This document shows positions 23,878 to 32,505 of a DNA stretch of 64,000 bases, piece after piece. Source of the DNA: DYFX01 sp964400625 (GTDB lineage: Bacteria > Patescibacteriota > Patescibacteriia > SG8-24 > DYFX01); the NCBI GenBank assembly GCA_964400625.1, contig CAYNUS010000005.1:1-64000 (forward strand), read 5' to 3'. How positions within the stretch are numbered: the first letter of the stretch is position 1; every line of letters starts with the position of its first letter. Below the pieces are notes generated by a model, which worked only from the letters and a program-made list of their open reading frames with translations, had not been told where the DNA came from and did not search any database. The position numbers and the translations under genes were made by a program.

Positions 23878-23883
23878 ATTCTA
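23878..23883 (-). promoter_or_regulatory. Extended -10 of the G8 protein gene
   Basis: TGCTAGAAT with TAGAAT at 23883-23878. It predicts transcription from about 23871, inside the left arm of the terminator. Confidence 0.55.
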
Positions 23884-23891
23884 GCACATCT

Positions 23892-25352
23892 TCAGGTGAG
23901 GATCGGCGGAACGCTCCAGAGCCGGAGGAGGTTGCGGAGCTTCTGCACGTACAGCGCGGTCTCCTTCCGCAGTCCGCTGTCGGCTTTCGCTTTCGCCGCG
24001 CGGTATTCGACGCGGAGCGCGTTCAGCTTGGCTTGCATCGGCCGCCACACGGCTTCGTCGTCCTCGGCCAGGATCCGCTGACGCAGGCTTTCGGCCTGGG
24101 CGAAGAGCGTCTCGTACCGCTTCAGATGCTCGGAGGGCTCCTTCGACCAGTCCTCCCCCAGTTTCGCGATGGCGTTGCGCACGCGCGGGCCTCCGCCGTT
24201 GTAGGCCGCCGCGAGGTACTCGTCGACGCGGGCGGGATCGGTGGCCACGAGCGCCTTGACCGAGGCCGGCATCGAGGCGAGCTCCAGGTCGAGGTACGCG
24301 ATCTGCGCCCGGATGGCGTTGCGTGGATTCGTCATGCCGGTCTCGAAGTTCGGATCGAGCTGGAGCTCCTTCTTGGCGGCCATCGCCTTATACGTGCTCG
24401 GGATGAACTGCACGAGGCCCTTGGCGCCGACCGAGGAACGCGAGTAGGCATAGGCGTCGCCCTGGTTGCCGGCCATGACGACATAGAAGGATTCCTCCGC
24501 CTTGGTCGCGCTCGCGCCCGAGAGCGAAGCCTCGCTCAGGTGCTCGATGACGGCGATGGCCTTCACGAGCTTCGGGTCGATGACGTCGGCCATGAGACGG
24601 TCAGGGAACGCGCGCGACATGATGCCCAGGCTCCGCAAATCCGCATACGCCTGCGCGATCATGGCATCGATCGTGGCTTCCCCCCAGGCGGCCATCTCCG
24701 GCGTATGCAGGCTCGACGAGTACGGCGTATAGAGCACGTCCTCGAGTTCGTAGACGCGGCTCTTGCTCGTGATCCATTTCTCCTTGAAGATCGGCGACTG
24801 CACGGCCACGACGACCTTCGCCCCCTTGTCGGCGACGAAATGCGAGTTCACGCCGTTGGTCCGCAGGACGTCGATATCCAGCGTGCCGGGCGGCACGTGC
24901 AGGTCCAGCTGCATGCCGCTCTTCCTGAAGGACGCGCCGGCGGGCACGAGCGCGACCTGATCGGTGGCCTGATCCCAGACCGCGAGCGCGATATCCACCC
25001 ACGCCTCGGTGCTCGCCACCTGGATCGGCTTCGGCTGCGCCGCTTTCGTCGCGGCGATGCGCTCGGCGATCATCGCGCGTCCGCGCTCGACGGCGGAACG
25101 GAGCGTGCCGGACGGCGTCGGCGCGGGCGCGGGCGTCGCGGTCCCGGAATCGGGATCCGCGGCCGGCGGCGCGGCGCCGATGGCGTTCAGCAGGTTGACG
25201 CAGGTTCCGGCGCTCGTGCCGCTCGCGATGTGATACCAGCTCCCGTCCGCCATCTGGAAGATGCCGGGGCCGCAGTCGGCCGCGCGCGCCGTTCCCGCTC
25301 CGAGGAACGCGGCGGCGAAGGTCGCGATGGCGATGGCGAAGCGCTTGCGCAT
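23892..25352 (-). CDS. Secreted lytic transglycosylase-like (SLT) protein
   Basis: A protein of 486 residues with a signal peptide ending TARA. A short Cys-containing module (CGPGIFQMADGSWYHIASG) and a Pro/Thr linker precede a mixed domain, then an SLT lysozyme-like domain: YAYSRSSVGAKGLVQFIPSTYKAM and AAAYNGGGPRVRNAI. The general acid would be the Glu of AVIEHLSEASL (inference). It likely cleaves peptidoglycan outside the cell. The first Met of the longer open frame is rejected because the signal peptide begins at 25352. It follows the DUF4015 gene by 40 nt in one operon with htrA. Confidence 0.85.
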   Translation of the reverse strand: MRKRFAIAIATFAAAFLGAGTARAADCGPGIFQMADGSWYHIASGTSAGTCVNLLNAIGAAPPAADPDSGTATPAPAPTPSGTLRSAVERGRAMIAERIAATKAAQPKPIQVASTEAWVDIALAVWDQATDQVALVPAGASFRKSGMQLDLHVPPGTLDIDVLRTNGVNSHFVADKGAKVVVAVQSPIFKEKWITSKSRVYELEDVLYTPYSSSLHTPEMAAWGEATIDAMIAQAYADLRSLGIMSRAFPDRLMADVIDPKLVKAIAVIEHLSEASLSGASATKAEESFYVVMAGNQGDAYAYSRSSVGAKGLVQFIPSTYKAMAAKKELQLDPNFETGMTNPRNAIRAQIAYLDLELASMPASVKALVATDPARVDEYLAAAYNGGGPRVRNAIAKLGEDWSKEPSEHLKRYETLFAQAESLRQRILAEDDEAVWRPMQAKLNALRVEYRAAKAKADSGLRKETALYVQKLRNLLRLWSVPPILT

Positions 25353-25392
25353 AGTGTTCGTTGAAAGCTTAGACGATGCCGCCGAGGATTCC

Positions 25393-26673
25393 TTACCTTC
25401 CGGAAGCGGCGTCCTCCGTCGGCACGGAGAATTCCTTGTAGACATTGCGGGCGTTCCAGAGCAGCCAGCCCCTCCCGCCTTGGTCGCGCACCGCCTGGAT
25501 CTGCGCGCGGAGCTTGGCGGCGTCGTAGACGGCGCCGATGTCGAACGCCTGGATCCACGGGCGATGGTGCGCGAGCGTGCCGTCGCACGGCATGAGGAGC
25601 CCCGAGGTGGCGCTCCGGACCCCGCTCGCGACCTCCGCGCACTCCTGCTCCCTTCTCGTATACAGGCGGTTCGCTTTCTTCAGGCTGTCGGCGACGATCT
25701 CGTAGGGATACGCGGCGGGATTCGCGTACCCGAGCGTCCCGGCTCCGTAGTGGGAAGGATACACCATGGCGGAGACCGCCGTCGCGTGCGGCAGGGCGTC
25801 GACGAGCAGCTGGCCGATGCCGAGGTCGTAGTCGACGTACCAGGTGACGTAGCCGAAGAGGTCGTAGGAGATCGGGATGCGCGCCTTCTTCTCCAGCTCG
25901 CGATGCATGAAGGCGAAGAATTCCCGGATGACCGCGTGCTTCGGCGTCTTGCCGTCGTAGTGCGTGTAGGCGATCGACGCGAGGTTGCCGTCGCTCGGGA
26001 AACGGATGTAGTCGAACTGGATCTCGTCGAAGCCGCGCGCGTAGACGTCCTTGGCGACCTCCACGTTATACCGCCAGGCGGCCTCGGAAGCCGGGTCAAC
26101 CCAGGTCACGCCCTTGTAATCGGCCCAGACGCCTCCCCCTTTGCGCTGGACGGCTTCCGCGGGGAACCGTTTCACGTACATCGGGTCTTGGAAGACGAAG
26201 ACGCGCGCGATGCGGTAGAGCCCGGCGTCGCCCGCCTCCTTCAGCACCGCGTCGAGGTCCGGCATCGTGGCCTTCTCCGGCGCATGCGCCGCGAGGGACG
26301 GGCGCTTCGGCTGGAACGAGAGCAGACCGCTCGCGTCCTTCACGTCGATGACGACGGCGTTCAGGTCGTTGCGCCTCGCGTAGGCGAAAAGATCGGCGCG
26401 GAGCTTCGGACTCGCGGCGCTGTGCGCGGTCATGTAGAAGCCGCGCACCTCCTCCGGCATCGGGAGATGGCGGACGCCCTCCGGCGCCTCGGCCTTCGCG
26501 GCGTAGACCGGCAGCCAGACAGGCGCGTAGTCGGGGTACGGCTCGGTGAGGTACAGCGACGTGAGCGCGAAGATGCCGAAGATCGTGAACCAGCCCGCGA
26601 CGCGGATCGGGAGGCGCCAGCGCGCTTCCAGCGTTTCGATGCGTTTCGTGATGCCGCTCTCGAGATGCTTCAT
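25393..26673 (-). CDS. Membrane-anchored DUF4015 putative glycoside hydrolase
   Basis: A protein of 426 residues. One N-terminal membrane helix (WFTIFGIFALTSLYL) then a TIM-barrel-like DUF4015 domain: GFYMTAHSAAS, LNAVVIDVKDASGLLSF, FDEIQFDYIRFPSDG and SYDLFGYVTWY. The acidic IDVKD and QFDYIRFP motifs resemble family catalytic strands. The substrate is an extracellular glycan, unknown. It sits 1 nt after htrA (TGACATG junction). Confidence 0.88.
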   Translation of the reverse strand: MKHLESGITKRIETLEARWRLPIRVAGWFTIFGIFALTSLYLTEPYPDYAPVWLPVYAAKAEAPEGVRHLPMPEEVRGFYMTAHSAASPKLRADLFAYARRNDLNAVVIDVKDASGLLSFQPKRPSLAAHAPEKATMPDLDAVLKEAGDAGLYRIARVFVFQDPMYVKRFPAEAVQRKGGGVWADYKGVTWVDPASEAAWRYNVEVAKDVYARGFDEIQFDYIRFPSDGNLASIAYTHYDGKTPKHAVIREFFAFMHRELEKKARIPISYDLFGYVTWYVDYDLGIGQLLVDALPHATAVSAMVYPSHYGAGTLGYANPAAYPYEIVADSLKKANRLYTRREQECAEVASGVRSATSGLLMPCDGTLAHHRPWIQAFDIGAVYDAAKLRAQIQAVRDQGGRGWLLWNARNVYKEFSVPTEDAASGR

Positions 26674-26674
26674 G

Positions 26675-27790
26675 TCAGCGCGCGTAGGGAGGATGCGCAT
26701 CGAGGGTGACCCGCGCCTCGAACGTGCCGGCGCCGCGCGCGACGAGGAGCCGCGCGACATCGCCGACCCCGAGCGATTGGACGGCCTTGGCGAGCGTCCA
26801 CTTCCCTTCCAGCTTCTTCCCGTTGACTTCAAGGATGATGTCGCCTTCCTGGAGCCCGGCCGAAGCGGCCGGCGCGCCCGGCAGGATGACGGCTTCGCCC
26901 GGTTCGTCGGTGCCGATGAGCGCTCCGTAGGCGTGCGCGAGCGACTTCTCGACCTTCAGCTCCGGCGTGATCGTGAAATAGCGGACGCCGAGGCGCGGCC
27001 GCGCGATGGCTCCGTAGCGTCGGTAGGATGCGACGACCTTGCGGACCTCGGAGACCGGAATCGCGAAACCGAGGCCTTGCGCGCCCTGTTCGACGGCGGT
27101 GTTCACGCCGATCACCTTGCCGTCGAGGTTCAGGAGCGGTCCGCCGGAGTTGCCGCTGTTGATGGCGGCATCGGTCTGCAGGAGCTCCTCGAGGCGCTCG
27201 AGGCCTCCCGTCACGTGGTCCTGGGCCTCCACGTCGCGGCCGACGCCGGAGAGGATGCCGCTCGTGACCGTGTTCGCGTACTTGCCGAGCGCGTTGCCGA
27301 TGGCGACGGTCGTCTGGCCGAGGCGCAGCTTGTCGTCGGCTTCGAGCTGGAGGAACGGGAGCTTGACGCCTTCGATCTTCAGGAGCGCGAGGTCGTTCAC
27401 CGGATCGATGTCGATGACCGCGGCGTCGAACGAGCGTCCGTCCGGCAAGATGGCCGTGAGCGCGACGCCGCGGCCTCGCGCGACGTGGCGATTCGTGACG
27501 ATGAGCCCCTGCGCATCGATCAGGAAACCGGTACCCTGGCCGATCTCGAAGAACGCCCCGTCCTGCCCCTGCTGGCGGACGAGGATCGAGACGACCGCCG
27601 GCGATGCGTCCGCTACCGTCTTGATGATGCGTTCCTCTTCGCTCACCGGCGCGGCGGGGACGGCCTTCACGGCGGCGCCGGCGGGGACGACGAAGGCGGA
27701 CCATGCGAGGTGGACCGAGACGGCGAGGACGGCGTTCATGGCGAGGAGCCCGATGACGCGCTGGCGGCGGGATGCGGCGGAAATTTCCAT
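26675..27790 (-). CDS. HtrA/DegP-like serine protease with PDZ domain
   Basis: A protein of 371 residues. N-terminal signal anchor, trypsin-like domain with triad H102 (TNRHVA), D133 (NDLALLK) and S215 (GNSGGP), and a C-terminal PDZ domain (about 280-365, AGLQEGDIILEVNGKKL). It degrades or refolds misfolded envelope proteins. It heads an operon with the glycosidase and transglycosylase genes, which fits a role in surface-protein quality control. Its promoter -10 ends 9 nt before the ATG; the upstream extension to 27820 is therefore rejected. Confidence 0.92.
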   Translation of the reverse strand: MEISAASRRQRVIGLLAMNAVLAVSVHLAWSAFVVPAGAAVKAVPAAPVSEEERIIKTVADASPAVVSILVRQQGQDGAFFEIGQGTGFLIDAQGLIVTNRHVARGRGVALTAILPDGRSFDAAVIDIDPVNDLALLKIEGVKLPFLQLEADDKLRLGQTTVAIGNALGKYANTVTSGILSGVGRDVEAQDHVTGGLERLEELLQTDAAINSGNSGGPLLNLDGKVIGVNTAVEQGAQGLGFAIPVSEVRKVVASYRRYGAIARPRLGVRYFTITPELKVEKSLAHAYGALIGTDEPGEAVILPGAPAASAGLQEGDIILEVNGKKLEGKWTLAKAVQSLGVGDVARLLVARGAGTFEARVTLDAHPPYAR

Positions 27791-27799
27791 AGTGCCCTC

Positions 27800-27828
27800 A
27801 TTGTACCGTCCGCGCACCACAGGGGCAA
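27800..27828 (-). promoter_or_regulatory. htrA operon promoter
   Basis: Minus strand TTGCCC (27828-27823), 17 nt, TACAAT (27805-27800). The ATG at 27790 follows after 9 nt. Confidence 0.7.
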
Positions 27829-27835
27829 TCGGACG

Positions 27836-27860
27836 AAAAAAGCAGGCTATGAGGCCTGCT
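27836..27860 (-). terminator. Terminator of the 166-residue membrane protein gene
   Basis: AGCAGGCC / GGCCTGCT-type stem around the stop region, then TTTTTT on the minus strand. It insulates the htrA promoter just downstream. Confidence 0.7.
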
Positions 27861-28347
27861 GACGGAGCTCCGGGATGGAGAAGAAGACGCGGACGATGCG
27901 CGACGAGTACCCCATCTCGAGGACGGAGGCGTCGCGCAGCTTCTTGTAGGAAAGGCTGCCGCCGGGGACGAACTGGCCGAAGAGGAGACCGTGGTCCGGG
28001 ACATGCGTGCCGGCGAAGAACATGATGAAGCGTTCCTCAGCGATCTCCCCCGAGGGTTTCGGGCCGACCCGAAGCGCTTCGTACTCCCCGTGGACCGGGT
28101 CGCGGAGCTTCAGGACGTATCGGGCGGTCTGGGTCTGGACGTAGAAGGTCTGTCCGACTTCCAGCTGTGCGGCAAGGAGCGAGCCGGCCGGAGGCGCGTA
28201 GGGCGGAGCGGCCGGTTCCGGGAGCGCGGCCACGTCCAGGGCGGCGGACGAGGTTTCCGGCGCGCGCTTCCGCCACAGGACGGCGCAGACGGAGAGCGTC
28301 AGGACCGCGGCCGTGAAGGCCATGAGCAGGGCGAGAGATACGGGCAT
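27847..28347 (-). CDS. Membrane-anchored hypothetical protein
   Basis: A protein of 166 residues: one N-terminal membrane helix (LALLMAFTAAVLTLSVCAVLW), a Pro/Ala linker, then a small beta-rich domain (FYVQTQTARYVLKLRDPVHG; FIMFFAGTHVPDHG). No family recognised. The start at 28347 has AAAGGGG upstream. It is transcribed from a promoter that shares its -35 with the divergent gene at 28440. Confidence 0.65.
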   Translation of the reverse strand: MPVSLALLMAFTAAVLTLSVCAVLWRKRAPETSSAALDVAALPEPAAPPYAPPAGSLLAAQLEVGQTFYVQTQTARYVLKLRDPVHGEYEALRVGPKPSGEIAEERFIMFFAGTHVPDHGLLFGQFVPGGSLSYKKLRDASVLEMGYSSRIVRVFFSIPELRQQAS

Positions 28348-28378
28348 CGGACCCCTTTCGACGCGAGGCGTCCGGATG

Positions 28379-28429
28379 ACCGTAGCCGATTCCGGCGCGA
28401 TTGTCAATGCTCCCGTCGCGTGGTACGAT
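28379..28429. promoter_or_regulatory. Divergent promoters sharing one -35 block
   Basis: Minus: TTGACA (28407-28402), 17 nt, TACGGT (28384-28379). Plus: TTGTCA (28401-28406), 17 nt, TACGAT (28424-28429). The two -35 hexamers are offset by one base inside the palindrome ATTGTCAAT, so only one polymerase can bind at a time. Confidence 0.7.
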
Positions 28430-28439
28430 GCGAGCGCCT

Positions 28440-29843
28440 ATGAAGAGATTTTCCCTTATTTTCCTCCAGATTTCCCTGCTCGCGAGCGTCATCCCGATGC
28501 GCGCATCCGCCTTCGACGCGAACGTCGTGCTCTCCGACCGCGAGCTCCTCACGGTCGACGTCCCGGCGGGGTTCTCCCAGGCGTTCCTGGAGTCCCGCGG
28601 CGGCGCGCTCGCCAAGATGACGTTCAGGGACGATCTCATCGACGGTTCCATGAAGAAGCCGGGCGACCTCATCGATCTCTACGGCCGGATCTTCGGCGTG
28701 AACCCCCGCTATCTCCTCGCGCTCATCCAGAAGGAGCAGAGCCTCGTGACCGACAAGAACCCCTCGCAGTGCCAGATCGACTGGGCCGCCGGCTACGGAC
28801 GTCCGGACGGGTCGACCTGCGCCACCGAGCACCCTTCGCGCGGCTTCGCGCGCCAGATCGCCAACGCCGCCGCTTTCGTGCAGTGCTTCTATGAGGATTC
28901 GACCGACAAGTGCGGAAGCCGTCGGACCTTCGGCTACTTCCCCGGCCGCGCGACCGTCATCGACGGCCAGCCGGTCACCCCGGGCAACGCCGCGACCGCG
29001 ATGCTCTACACGTACACGCCGCATCTCCACGGCAACCAGAACCTGGTGAAGCTCTGGAGCAACTGGTTCTCGCTCGGATATCCCGACGGCTCCGTGCTCA
29101 AGGGGCCGGATGATTCCGTCTACCTGATCCAGGGCGGCTTGAAACGCCGGTTCGCCAACAACGGCGCGCTCAGGACGCGCGTCGACGCCACGCGCATCAT
29201 CCCCGTCTCGTCGTCGGTCCTCGCCGGTTTCGAGGAAGGCGCCGCCATCAAGTTCTCCGACTACACCCTCGTGCGCGTCCCGTCCGGGACGGTCTACCTG
29301 CTCGTCGGCGACCGCAAGCGCCCCATCGAATCGATGGAGGTCTTCCGTTCGATCGGTTTCAACCCGGAGGAGATCGACGAGGTGGAGGAGGCCGACCTCG
29401 AACCGTACGCCGAGGGCGACCTCATCACGCTCAAGAGCGCGTACCCGACCGGCACCCTGCTCCAGAACAACAAGACGGGCGGCGTCTACTTCGTCGAGAA
29501 CGGCGTGAAGCGCCCGATCGTCTCGGCCGAGATCATGAAGATCAACTGGCCCAACAAGAAGATCTCCGCCATCTCCCCCGCCGCGCTCGAGAAGTACCCG
29601 AGCGCCGAGCCGGTCAAGTTCCGCGACGGAGAGCTGATCACGAGCCCCGGCTCGCAGAAGGCCGTCTACGTCGTCTCGAACGGCATGCGCCGCCCCATCG
29701 TCTCGGGCGAGGCGTTCGAACAGCTGGGCTATTCCTGGAAGCGCATCATCTACACCTCCGACGACGCCGTGAACCTCCACCCGCTCGGCGAGCCCGTCAC
29801 GTCGCTCCCGACCGCCGCCGGTTCGCAGGTCGCCTCCCGCTGA
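28440..29843 (+). CDS. Secreted lysozyme-like protein with four surface repeats
   Basis: A protein of 467 residues. Signal peptide (about 1-24, ending ASA). Residues about 75-210 look like a lysozyme-type muramidase: YGRIFGVNPRYLLALIQKEQ with candidate acid E99, then a CQIDWAAGYG segment and a GFARQIANAAAF helix. Four repeats of the type VYLIxGGxKRxF/I follow (QGGLKRRFANNGALR, VGDRKRPIESMEVFR, ENGVKRPIVSAEIMK, SNGMRRPIVSGEAFE), which also appear in the G8 protein. It probably trims cell wall while held at the surface. Near-leaderless start (-10 ends 10 nt upstream). Confidence 0.82.
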   Translation: MKRFSLIFLQISLLASVIPMRASAFDANVVLSDRELLTVDVPAGFSQAFLESRGGALAKMTFRDDLIDGSMKKPGDLIDLYGRIFGVNPRYLLALIQKEQSLVTDKNPSQCQIDWAAGYGRPDGSTCATEHPSRGFARQIANAAAFVQCFYEDSTDKCGSRRTFGYFPGRATVIDGQPVTPGNAATAMLYTYTPHLHGNQNLVKLWSNWFSLGYPDGSVLKGPDDSVYLIQGGLKRRFANNGALRTRVDATRIIPVSSSVLAGFEEGAAIKFSDYTLVRVPSGTVYLLVGDRKRPIESMEVFRSIGFNPEEIDEVEEADLEPYAEGDLITLKSAYPTGTLLQNNKTGGVYFVENGVKRPIVSAEIMKINWPNKKISAISPAALEKYPSAEPVKFRDGELITSPGSQKAVYVVSNGMRRPIVSGEAFEQLGYSWKRIIYTSDDAVNLHPLGEPVTSLPTAAGSQVASR

Positions 29844-29844
29844 T

Positions 29845-30639
29845 ATGCCGATCGTCTTCGCCGCCGTCGTCCCGCACTCTCCGGTGCTCGTGCCTTCCGT
29901 CGGGAAGGAGCATTTGAAGAAGCTGAAGAAGACCGTCGCCGCGATGAAGCGCCTCGAGCACGATCTCTACGCCTCGCATCCGGACACCATCCTCGTCGTC
30001 TCGCCGCACGGCCCGGTCGAAGCGGAGCATTTCACGCTCGACCTCAACGAGAAGTACGTCTGCGACCTGAAGGACTTCGGCGTCTTCGACGTCGAGGTGG
30101 GCTGCCGCGCCGACATGCGCCTCATCAGCGCGCTCAAGGAGCATCTCGAGGACAAGGACCTGCCGTTCATGCTGCGCTCCGAGCCCGGCCTCGATTACGG
30201 CGTCGTGGTACCCCTCACCTATCTCGCCGGGCATCTCCAGAAGTATTCCGTCCTGCCGATCTATCCGGCGCTCCTCCCGGCCAAGACGCACTTCGAGTTC
30301 GGCCAAGCCATCCAGGAGGTGCTCATGCATTCGGACCGCCGCGTCGCCGTCATCGCGTCGGCCGACCTGTCGCACCGCCTCACGCGCGGCGCGCCCGCCG
30401 GGTACTCGCCGTACGGCCGCAAGTTCGACGAGAAGATCCTGACCCTCATCAAGGAGCGGAAGCATTCCGCCTTCCTGACCTTCGAGCCGGAACTCGCCTC
30501 CAAGGCCGCCCAATGCGGATTGCCGCCGCTCACCATCTTCTCGGGCATCCTCGACGGCATCGACGTCGCGCCGGAAGTCCTGTCCTACGAGAGCCCGTTC
30601 GGCATCGGCCTCGCGACCGTCCATTACGCCTTCGCCTGA
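29845..30639 (+). CDS. Memo-like / class III extradiol dioxygenase-fold protein
   Basis: A protein of 264 residues of the LigB/Memo superfamily (AmmeMemoRadiSam protein B type): AAVVPHSPVLVPSVG, TILVVSPHGP, DYGVVVPLTYL, VAVIASADLSHRL. The His of PHSP, the His of SPHGP and the late SADLSH form the metal-site pattern. In other bacteria it accompanies AMMECR1 and a radical SAM protein; neither is adjacent here. The function of the system is unsettled. It is joined to the upstream gene by a TGATATG junction. Confidence 0.85.
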   Translation: MPIVFAAVVPHSPVLVPSVGKEHLKKLKKTVAAMKRLEHDLYASHPDTILVVSPHGPVEAEHFTLDLNEKYVCDLKDFGVFDVEVGCRADMRLISALKEHLEDKDLPFMLRSEPGLDYGVVVPLTYLAGHLQKYSVLPIYPALLPAKTHFEFGQAIQEVLMHSDRRVAVIASADLSHRLTRGAPAGYSPYGRKFDEKILTLIKERKHSAFLTFEPELASKAAQCGLPPLTIFSGILDGIDVAPEVLSYESPFGIGLATVHYAFA

Positions 30640-30642
30640 CCT

Positions 30643-31050
30643 ATGGAAGGCATCGGCGGCATCATCCGGCGGAAGTCCACCGACGACGCGAAGAAGAAGC
30701 CGGGCAAGCTCGGCCAGCTGCCGGGGCTCGAGACGCCGGAGACGCGCAAGGAGCGCTACATGCATTCCGAGGCGCACGTGCTCGCGGCCGAGGTCAGCGC
30801 GCACTTCGGCGAACGCAAGAAGTTCGCGGCGTACCTCGCGGTCATCCGCCGGATGGGCGTCCCGCAGGCGCGTACGCTCTTCTCCTCCATCAAGTCCGGC
30901 GACGCCAACGTGGCGAACCCGCGGAAGTTCTTCATGTGGACCTCGAAACGGGAACCGAAGGCGAAGGCGCCGAAGGCGCCGCGCGCCGCGCGGAAGCCCC
31001 GGAAGAAGCCCGACGGCAAGCAGCTTGACATGAACGGATTTTTAGGCTAA
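30643..31050 (+). CDS. Lys-rich conserved hypothetical protein
   Basis: A protein of 135 residues: a helical core (HSEAHVLAAEVSAHFGERKKFAAYLAVIRR) and a Lys/Ala/Pro-rich basic tail typical of nucleic-acid binding. No family assigned. Starts 3 nt after the Memo-like stop. Its 3' end carries the promoter of def: TTGACA at 31025-31030, and its own TAA stop forms the start of the -10. Confidence 0.65.
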   Translation: MEGIGGIIRRKSTDDAKKKPGKLGQLPGLETPETRKERYMHSEAHVLAAEVSAHFGERKKFAAYLAVIRRMGVPQARTLFSSIKSGDANVANPRKFFMWTSKREPKAKAPKAPRAARKPRKKPDGKQLDMNGFLG

Positions 31051-31053
31051 TTT
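31025..31053 (+). promoter_or_regulatory. def promoter inside the upstream gene
   Basis: TTGACA (31025-31030), 17 nt, TAATTT (31048-31053). The TAA stop of the upstream gene is the first half of the -10. The def ATG starts 6 nt after the -10, so the mRNA should be leaderless. Confidence 0.7.
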
Positions 31054-31059
31054 GAGCGC

Positions 31060-31527
31060 ATGATGCTGCCGATCCTCACCCTCCCGAACCCGCAGCTCCG
31101 CCAGCGGTCGGAAGAGGTCGACCCCAAGATCATCAAGACCCCGGAATTCCAGTCGTGGCTCGACGACCTGATCGAGACGATGTGGAAGGCCGACGGCGTC
31201 GGCATCGCCGCGCCGCAGGTGGGCCGCCCCATCCGCGTGTTCATCGCGGTCGACGGCAAGACGCCGCACGTGGTCATCAACCCGGTCGTGACCGGGAAGT
31301 CTTGGCGCATGGAAGACGGCGAGGAAGGCTGCCTGTCGGTGCCGGGCAAGTACGGCGTCGTGCGCCGCTACCGCAGCTTCAGGATCAAGGCGCTCGACCG
31401 CGAAGGCAAGAGGACCGTCCATGAGCCGACCGGCTTCTTCGCGCGCGTCCTCCAGCACGAGCTCGACCATCTCGACGGCGTGCTCTTCATCGACCGCGCC
31501 AAGAAGATCGTGAACATCCAGCTGTAA
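31060..31527 (+). CDS. def: Peptide deformylase
   Basis: Removes the N-formyl group from new proteins. A protein of 155 residues with all three motifs: GVGIAAPQVG, EGCLSVPG and QHELDHLDG, supplying the Cys and two His that hold the metal and the catalytic Glu. It lies 6 nt upstream of fmt, the usual def-fmt pair. The start is ATG-ATG at 31060/31063. Confidence 0.96.
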   Translation: MMLPILTLPNPQLRQRSEEVDPKIIKTPEFQSWLDDLIETMWKADGVGIAAPQVGRPIRVFIAVDGKTPHVVINPVVTGKSWRMEDGEEGCLSVPGKYGVVRRYRSFRIKALDREGKRTVHEPTGFFARVLQHELDHLDGVLFIDRAKKIVNIQL

Positions 31528-31533
31528 TCCCCC

Positions 31534-32505
31534 ATGCCGAAGGAACCCCGCAAGATCGTCTTCTTCGGCACGTCGGACTTCGCCGTCCCGATCCTCGAAC
31601 GGCTGCATGCCGACGGGGATTTTTCGGTCGTCGAAGTCGTGACCCAGCCGGACAAGCCCGCCGGACGCAAGCGCGTCCTGACCGCGCCGCCCGTGAAGCG
31701 CGCCGCGGAGACCTTGGGCCTCAAGGTCTGGCAGCCGGAGAAGATCAGGGATGAGGCGGCCTTCGCGCATCTTTCCGGACTCGACGCCGAAGCGTTCGTC
31801 GTGGTCGCCTACGGCAAGATCTTGCCGAAACGCGTGCTCGAGATCCCTCCGTCCGGAGGCGTGAACGTCCACGGCTCCATCCTCCCCTTCTACCGCGGCG
31901 CGAGCCCGATCAGCGCGGCCATCGCGGCCGGCGAGAAGGAGACCGGCGTCACGGTCATGGTGATGGACGAGAAGATGGACGAAGGCCCCATGCTCGCCGT
32001 CGAGAAACTGCCGATCGGCGGCGACGACACGGCCGAGACGCTCTCGCGGAAGCTTTCGGACCTCGCGGCCGGCATGATCGCGCCGACCCTGAAGCTCTAT
32101 CTCGAAGGCCACCTGAAACCCGAGCCCCAGGACCACGCCGCGGCGACCTACACCAAGATCCTCGCGCGCGAGGACGGCCGCATCGACTGGTCGAAGGGCG
32201 CCGTCGAGATCGAGCGCTTCATCCGCGCCATGCGTCCGTGGCCGGAGGCGCACGCGCTCTGGACCCGCAAGGGCCTGCCGCTCAAGGTGACGCTCAAGAA
32301 GGCGCCGGTGATGAGCGCGACGGCCAAGTGCGACGCGGCCGGCAGGCCCGGCACGGTCTGCAAGCTGTCCGACGGCACGATCGGCGTGAACTGCGGCGAA
32401 GGATCGCTCCAGCTCCAGGAACTCCAGCTCGAAGGCAAGACCGCGATGGACGCGAAGAGCTTCCTGAACGGCTACGCGGATTTCGTCGGCGCGCAGCTCG
32501 AATAA
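31534..32505 (+). CDS. fmt: Methionyl-tRNA formyltransferase
   Basis: Formylates initiator Met-tRNA using 10-formyl-tetrahydrofolate. A protein of 323 residues: IVFFGTSDFAVPILERL, VVAYGKILPKRVLEIP, NVHGSILPFYRGASPI, GVTVMVMDEKMDEGPML, and a C-terminal OB domain from about 205 (IDWSKGAVEIERFIRAMRPWP). The catalytic Asn and His (NVHGS) and the Asp in the MDEKMDEGP segment are present. It ends with a strong terminator at 32506-32532. Confidence 0.95.
   Translation: MPKEPRKIVFFGTSDFAVPILERLHADGDFSVVEVVTQPDKPAGRKRVLTAPPVKRAAETLGLKVWQPEKIRDEAAFAHLSGLDAEAFVVVAYGKILPKRVLEIPPSGGVNVHGSILPFYRGASPISAAIAAGEKETGVTVMVMDEKMDEGPMLAVEKLPIGGDDTAETLSRKLSDLAAGMIAPTLKLYLEGHLKPEPQDHAAATYTKILAREDGRIDWSKGAVEIERFIRAMRPWPEAHALWTRKGLPLKVTLKKAPVMSATAKCDAAGRPGTVCKLSDGTIGVNCGEGSLQLQELQLEGKTAMDAKSFLNGYADFVGAQLE

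Noticed and set aside
21230..23884. 884-residue plus-strand frame over the G8 protein gene
   Set aside because: Shadow frame; the minus-strand protein has a signal peptide and G8 domain.
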